Positions 5,280-5,792 of a DNA stretch of 5,792 bases are shown in pieces. Every line of letters begins with the position of its first letter. The stretch's first letter is position 1. This DNA is from Acidobacteriota bacterium (lineage in GTDB: Bacteria > Acidobacteriota > Vicinamibacteria > Vicinamibacterales > UBA2999). The notes under the pieces are model-generated. The model ran no database searches and had not been told where the DNA came from. It saw nothing but the letters and a program-made list of their open reading frames with translations. The stretch is taken from contig CANJYC010000133.1 in the NCBI GenBank assembly GCA_947478985.1, forward strand, positions 1 through 5,792, in the 5' to 3' direction. The position numbers and the translations under genes are program-made.

Positions 5280-5285
5280 ATGATA
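5280..5285 (-). promoter_or_regulatory. Candidate -10 element for leaderless lipoprotein gene
   Basis: The minus-strand hexamer is TATCAT, identical to that before the ZIP gene, and again ends exactly 8 bases before the start codon (ATG 5271). No clear -35 box is seen at normal spacing. It overlaps a -10-like hexamer on the other strand facing polA. Confidence 0.38.
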
Positions 5286-5289
5286 TCCT
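5284..5289 (+). promoter_or_regulatory. Candidate -10 element for polA
   Basis: TATCCT (4 of 6 matches to TATAAT) lies 17 bases before ATG 5307, giving an expected leader of about 10 bases without a Shine-Dalgarno. It shares the palindrome GATATC (5282-5287) with the opposing -10 of the lipoprotein gene. The support is positional and the match modest. Confidence 0.25.
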
Positions 5290-5306
5290 TAGAGCCTCGC
5301 CGACAA

Positions 5307-5792
5307 ATGTCCCGCCCCATGCTCTTCCTGATCGATGGCAGTTCGCAGATGTACCGCGCCTACCATGCGTTCCGCGGGAAGGGCCTGTCGAATCAGGATG
5401 GACAGACCACACACGCGGTCTATGTCTTCGTGACGATGCTGCGGAAGCTGCTCGCCGACCATCGCCCCGAGTTCATCGCCGCCTCGTTTGACCTGTCGGG
5501 ACCGACCTTTCGCGACGCCATCGTCAGCGACTACAAGGCCAATCGCGAGGCGATGCCTGATGAGCTCGTCGAACAGATCGCCTCCGTCCACGAGGCCTGC
5601 GAGGCACTCGGCGTCCCGATCATCACCGCCCCGGGATTCGAGGCCGACGACGTAATCGGCACGCTGGCCCTGCGCGCGGCGGCCGATGGGTTCGACGTCG
5701 GTGTCGTCTCGATCGACAAGGACTTCTTCCAGCTGGTGCGCGATGCCACCTCGGCATCCGGTGCCATCCGGGTCTACGACCCGCGCGAGGAC
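5307..5792 (+). CDS. polA: DNA polymerase I, N-terminal 5'-nuclease domain (3' end outside window)
   Basis: The 162 residues present are the start of DNA polymerase I, which fills gaps and removes RNA primers during Okazaki fragment processing and excision repair. They cover most of the 5'-3' exonuclease (FEN-like) N-terminal half: LFLIDGSSQMYRAYHAF (6-22) with metal ligand D10, SFDLSGPTFR (60-69) with D62, DYKANREAMPDEL (75-87) forming the DNA-binding arch, GFEADDVIGTLA (110-121) with E112, D114 and D115, and SIDKDFFQLV (135-144) with D137 and D139. All acidic metal ligands expected in this stretch are present, so the nuclease should be active. The frame runs off the window at residue 162, so whether the 3'-5' exonuclease domain is functional cannot be seen. 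The start ATG 5307 is preferred, since MSRPMLFLIDGSS resembles family starts. In-frame ATGs at 5280 (adding nine residues) and 5319 are alternatives; none has a clear Shine-Dalgarno. Confidence 0.95.
   Translation, partial: MSRPMLFLIDGSSQMYRAYHAFRGKGLSNQDGQTTHAVYVFVTMLRKLLADHRPEFIAASFDLSGPTFRDAIVSDYKANREAMPDELVEQIASVHEACEALGVPIITAPGFEADDVIGTLALRAAADGFDVGVVSIDKDFFQLVRDATSASGAIRVYDPRED

Overview
The window is GC-rich bacterial chromosome (GC roughly 60-65% by eye), densely coding, with no mobile element, CRISPR array, tRNA or rRNA gene that I can see. No intergenic gap exceeds about 160 bases. The gene set is a DNA polymerase I with an SIDKDFFQLV nuclease motif, a long bacterial-type inositol-3-phosphate synthase, and a small secreted tandem-BON protein. 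Together with high GC and mixed Shine-Dalgarno and apparently leaderless starts, this fits an Acidobacteriota-like soil or groundwater bacterium (for example Vicinamibacteria). That placement is an inference from general impression, not from a search.

Layout from left to right. (1) Positions 1-1005, plus strand: a helical N-terminal region fused to a degenerate GGDEF domain (SGDSF instead of GGDEF) with an intact RxxD c-di-GMP inhibitory site; its 5' end may lie outside the window. (2) 1035-1083: a long hairpin between convergent genes. (3) 1094-2407, minus strand: inositol-3-phosphate synthase (ino1), starting at GTG. (4) 2438-3013, plus strand and divergent from ino1: a small class I SAM-dependent methyltransferase. 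(5) 3060-3791, plus strand: a ZIP-family divalent metal transporter. (6) 3947-4489, plus strand: an exported protein with two BON domains, preceded by a strong Shine-Dalgarno and a sigma-54-like sequence. (7) 4510-4558: a second long hairpin between convergent genes. (8) 4543-5271, minus strand: a predicted lipoprotein with a C-terminal membrane helix. (9) 5307 to the window end, plus strand and divergent from the lipoprotein: the 5' nuclease domain of DNA polymerase I (polA), cut off by the window edge.

The genes do not form one obvious pathway; they look like single housekeeping and envelope genes in alternating orientation. The most interesting signals are regulatory or architectural. Three starts without a convincing Shine-Dalgarno (ino1, the ZIP gene, the lipoprotein gene) each have a -10-like hexamer (TATAGT, TATCAT, TATCAT) ending exactly 8 bases before the start codon, the geometry expected of leaderless mRNAs. 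Both divergent gene pairs have overlapping -10-like hexamers on opposite strands. Both convergent junctions carry 49-base hairpins without a U-tract. The GGDEF protein is probably a c-di-GMP receptor rather than a cyclase. I do not see a clear undescribed multi-gene system in this window.
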